Part shown: in pieces, positions 63,927 through 64,000 of the stretch | Layout of the letters: each line of letters begins with the position of its first letter | How positions within the stretch are numbered: the stretch's first letter is position 1 | Assembly: GCA_037178625.1 (NCBI GenBank) | Contig: CM074146.1 | Location: 248,001 to 312,000 of the forward strand | Origin: Skeletonema tropicum | Taxonomy: Eukaryota > Bacillariophyta > Thalassiosirophyceae > Thalassiosirales > Thalassiosiraceae | Length of the DNA stretch: 64,000 nt | Direction of reading: 5' to 3' | Notes under the pieces: generated by a model | The model's input: the letters and a program-made list of their open reading frames with translations, nothing else | Databases searched by the model: none | Told to the model about the DNA's origin: nothing | Translations under genes and position numbers: made by a program

Positions 63927-64000
63927 ATGAACCATTTACAAGAGTCGCCCCGACCCCGGCCCCGAGAACAAGAGCAAGACTTCAAAGTGATTGTGACAGT
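63927..64000 (+). CDS. Short acidic protein family, member 4, truncated by the window edge
   Basis: ATG at 63927 in the same TTCACAATGAACCATTTACAA context as member 3, continuing through the RPRPREQEQDF segment. Only the first 24 codons and part of the next are in the window. Confidence 0.6.
   Translation, partial: MNHLQESPRPRPREQEQDFKVIVT

Noticed and set aside
1..64000. tRNA, rRNA, CRISPR or bacterial operon features
   Set aside because: I looked for tRNA B-box words, direct-repeat/spacer arrays and Shine-Dalgarno-linked gene clusters by eye; none were convincing, and spliced genes indicate a nuclear eukaryotic genome.

Overview
The window looks like nuclear DNA of a centric diatom (Thalassiosira/Skeletonema/Cyclotella-like). 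Reasons: two genes for the EF-1alpha-like GTPase EFL with GT-AG introns; a secreted aminopropyltransferase/AdoMet-decarboxylase-like fusion of the kind proposed for diatom long-chain polyamines; a tandem pair of secreted Pro/Thr/Ser-rich proteins with lysine clusters, as in diatom cell-wall proteins; few short introns; and many small transposable elements. No tRNA, rRNA, CRISPR or bacterial operon signal was seen. The species assignment is inference.

Layout. 1-8.6 kb: a minus-strand gene running off the left edge (1-1088), an OSCA/CSC1-type channel (2271-5288), a multipass membrane protein (5488-6318) and a possible small gene (8044). 8.6-9.9 kb: a complete-ended MULE-like element. 10-13.5 kb: a tandem duplication carrying two secreted Pro/Thr-rich genes. 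14.5 kb: a small two-helix membrane protein. 15-22.4 kb: gene-poor, with a broken transposase-like gene (16.8-18.9 kb) and two foldback/MITE elements (20.6-22.2 kb). 22.4-36 kb: an inverted duplication of about 2.1 kb arms, each with one EFL gene, enclosing a PhyH-type dioxygenase, a sulfite oxidase, several TIR elements and a flavoprotein monooxygenase relic. 36-42 kb: nested segmental duplications with a solo LTR. 42.2-45.3 kb: a 3.1 kb transposon with about 311 bp terminal inverted repeats and a broken, unassigned transposase-like gene. 45.3-49 kb: a foldback element and dispersed repeats. 49.3-52.3 kb: the polyamine-type fusion protein. 53-64 kb: four copies of a short, unrecognised gene family interleaved with foldback elements, a 1.65 kb TIR element, two satellite-like tandem arrays, and an OTU-like gene without the expected catalytic cysteine.

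How the genes relate. Two loci point to cell-wall silica chemistry: the Pro/Thr/Lys-rich secreted pair and the polyamine-type fusion. The rest are housekeeping: translation (EFL), sulfur metabolism (sulfite oxidase), and ion or stress sensing (OSCA channel with an IQ motif). The strongest leads are the two SpeD-like segments that both lack the pyruvoyl-forming serine, the EFL pair whose introns look better conserved than its exons, the long-TIR transposon, the foldback elements that share a core but not their arms, and the four-copy gene family with variable hexanucleotide repeats.
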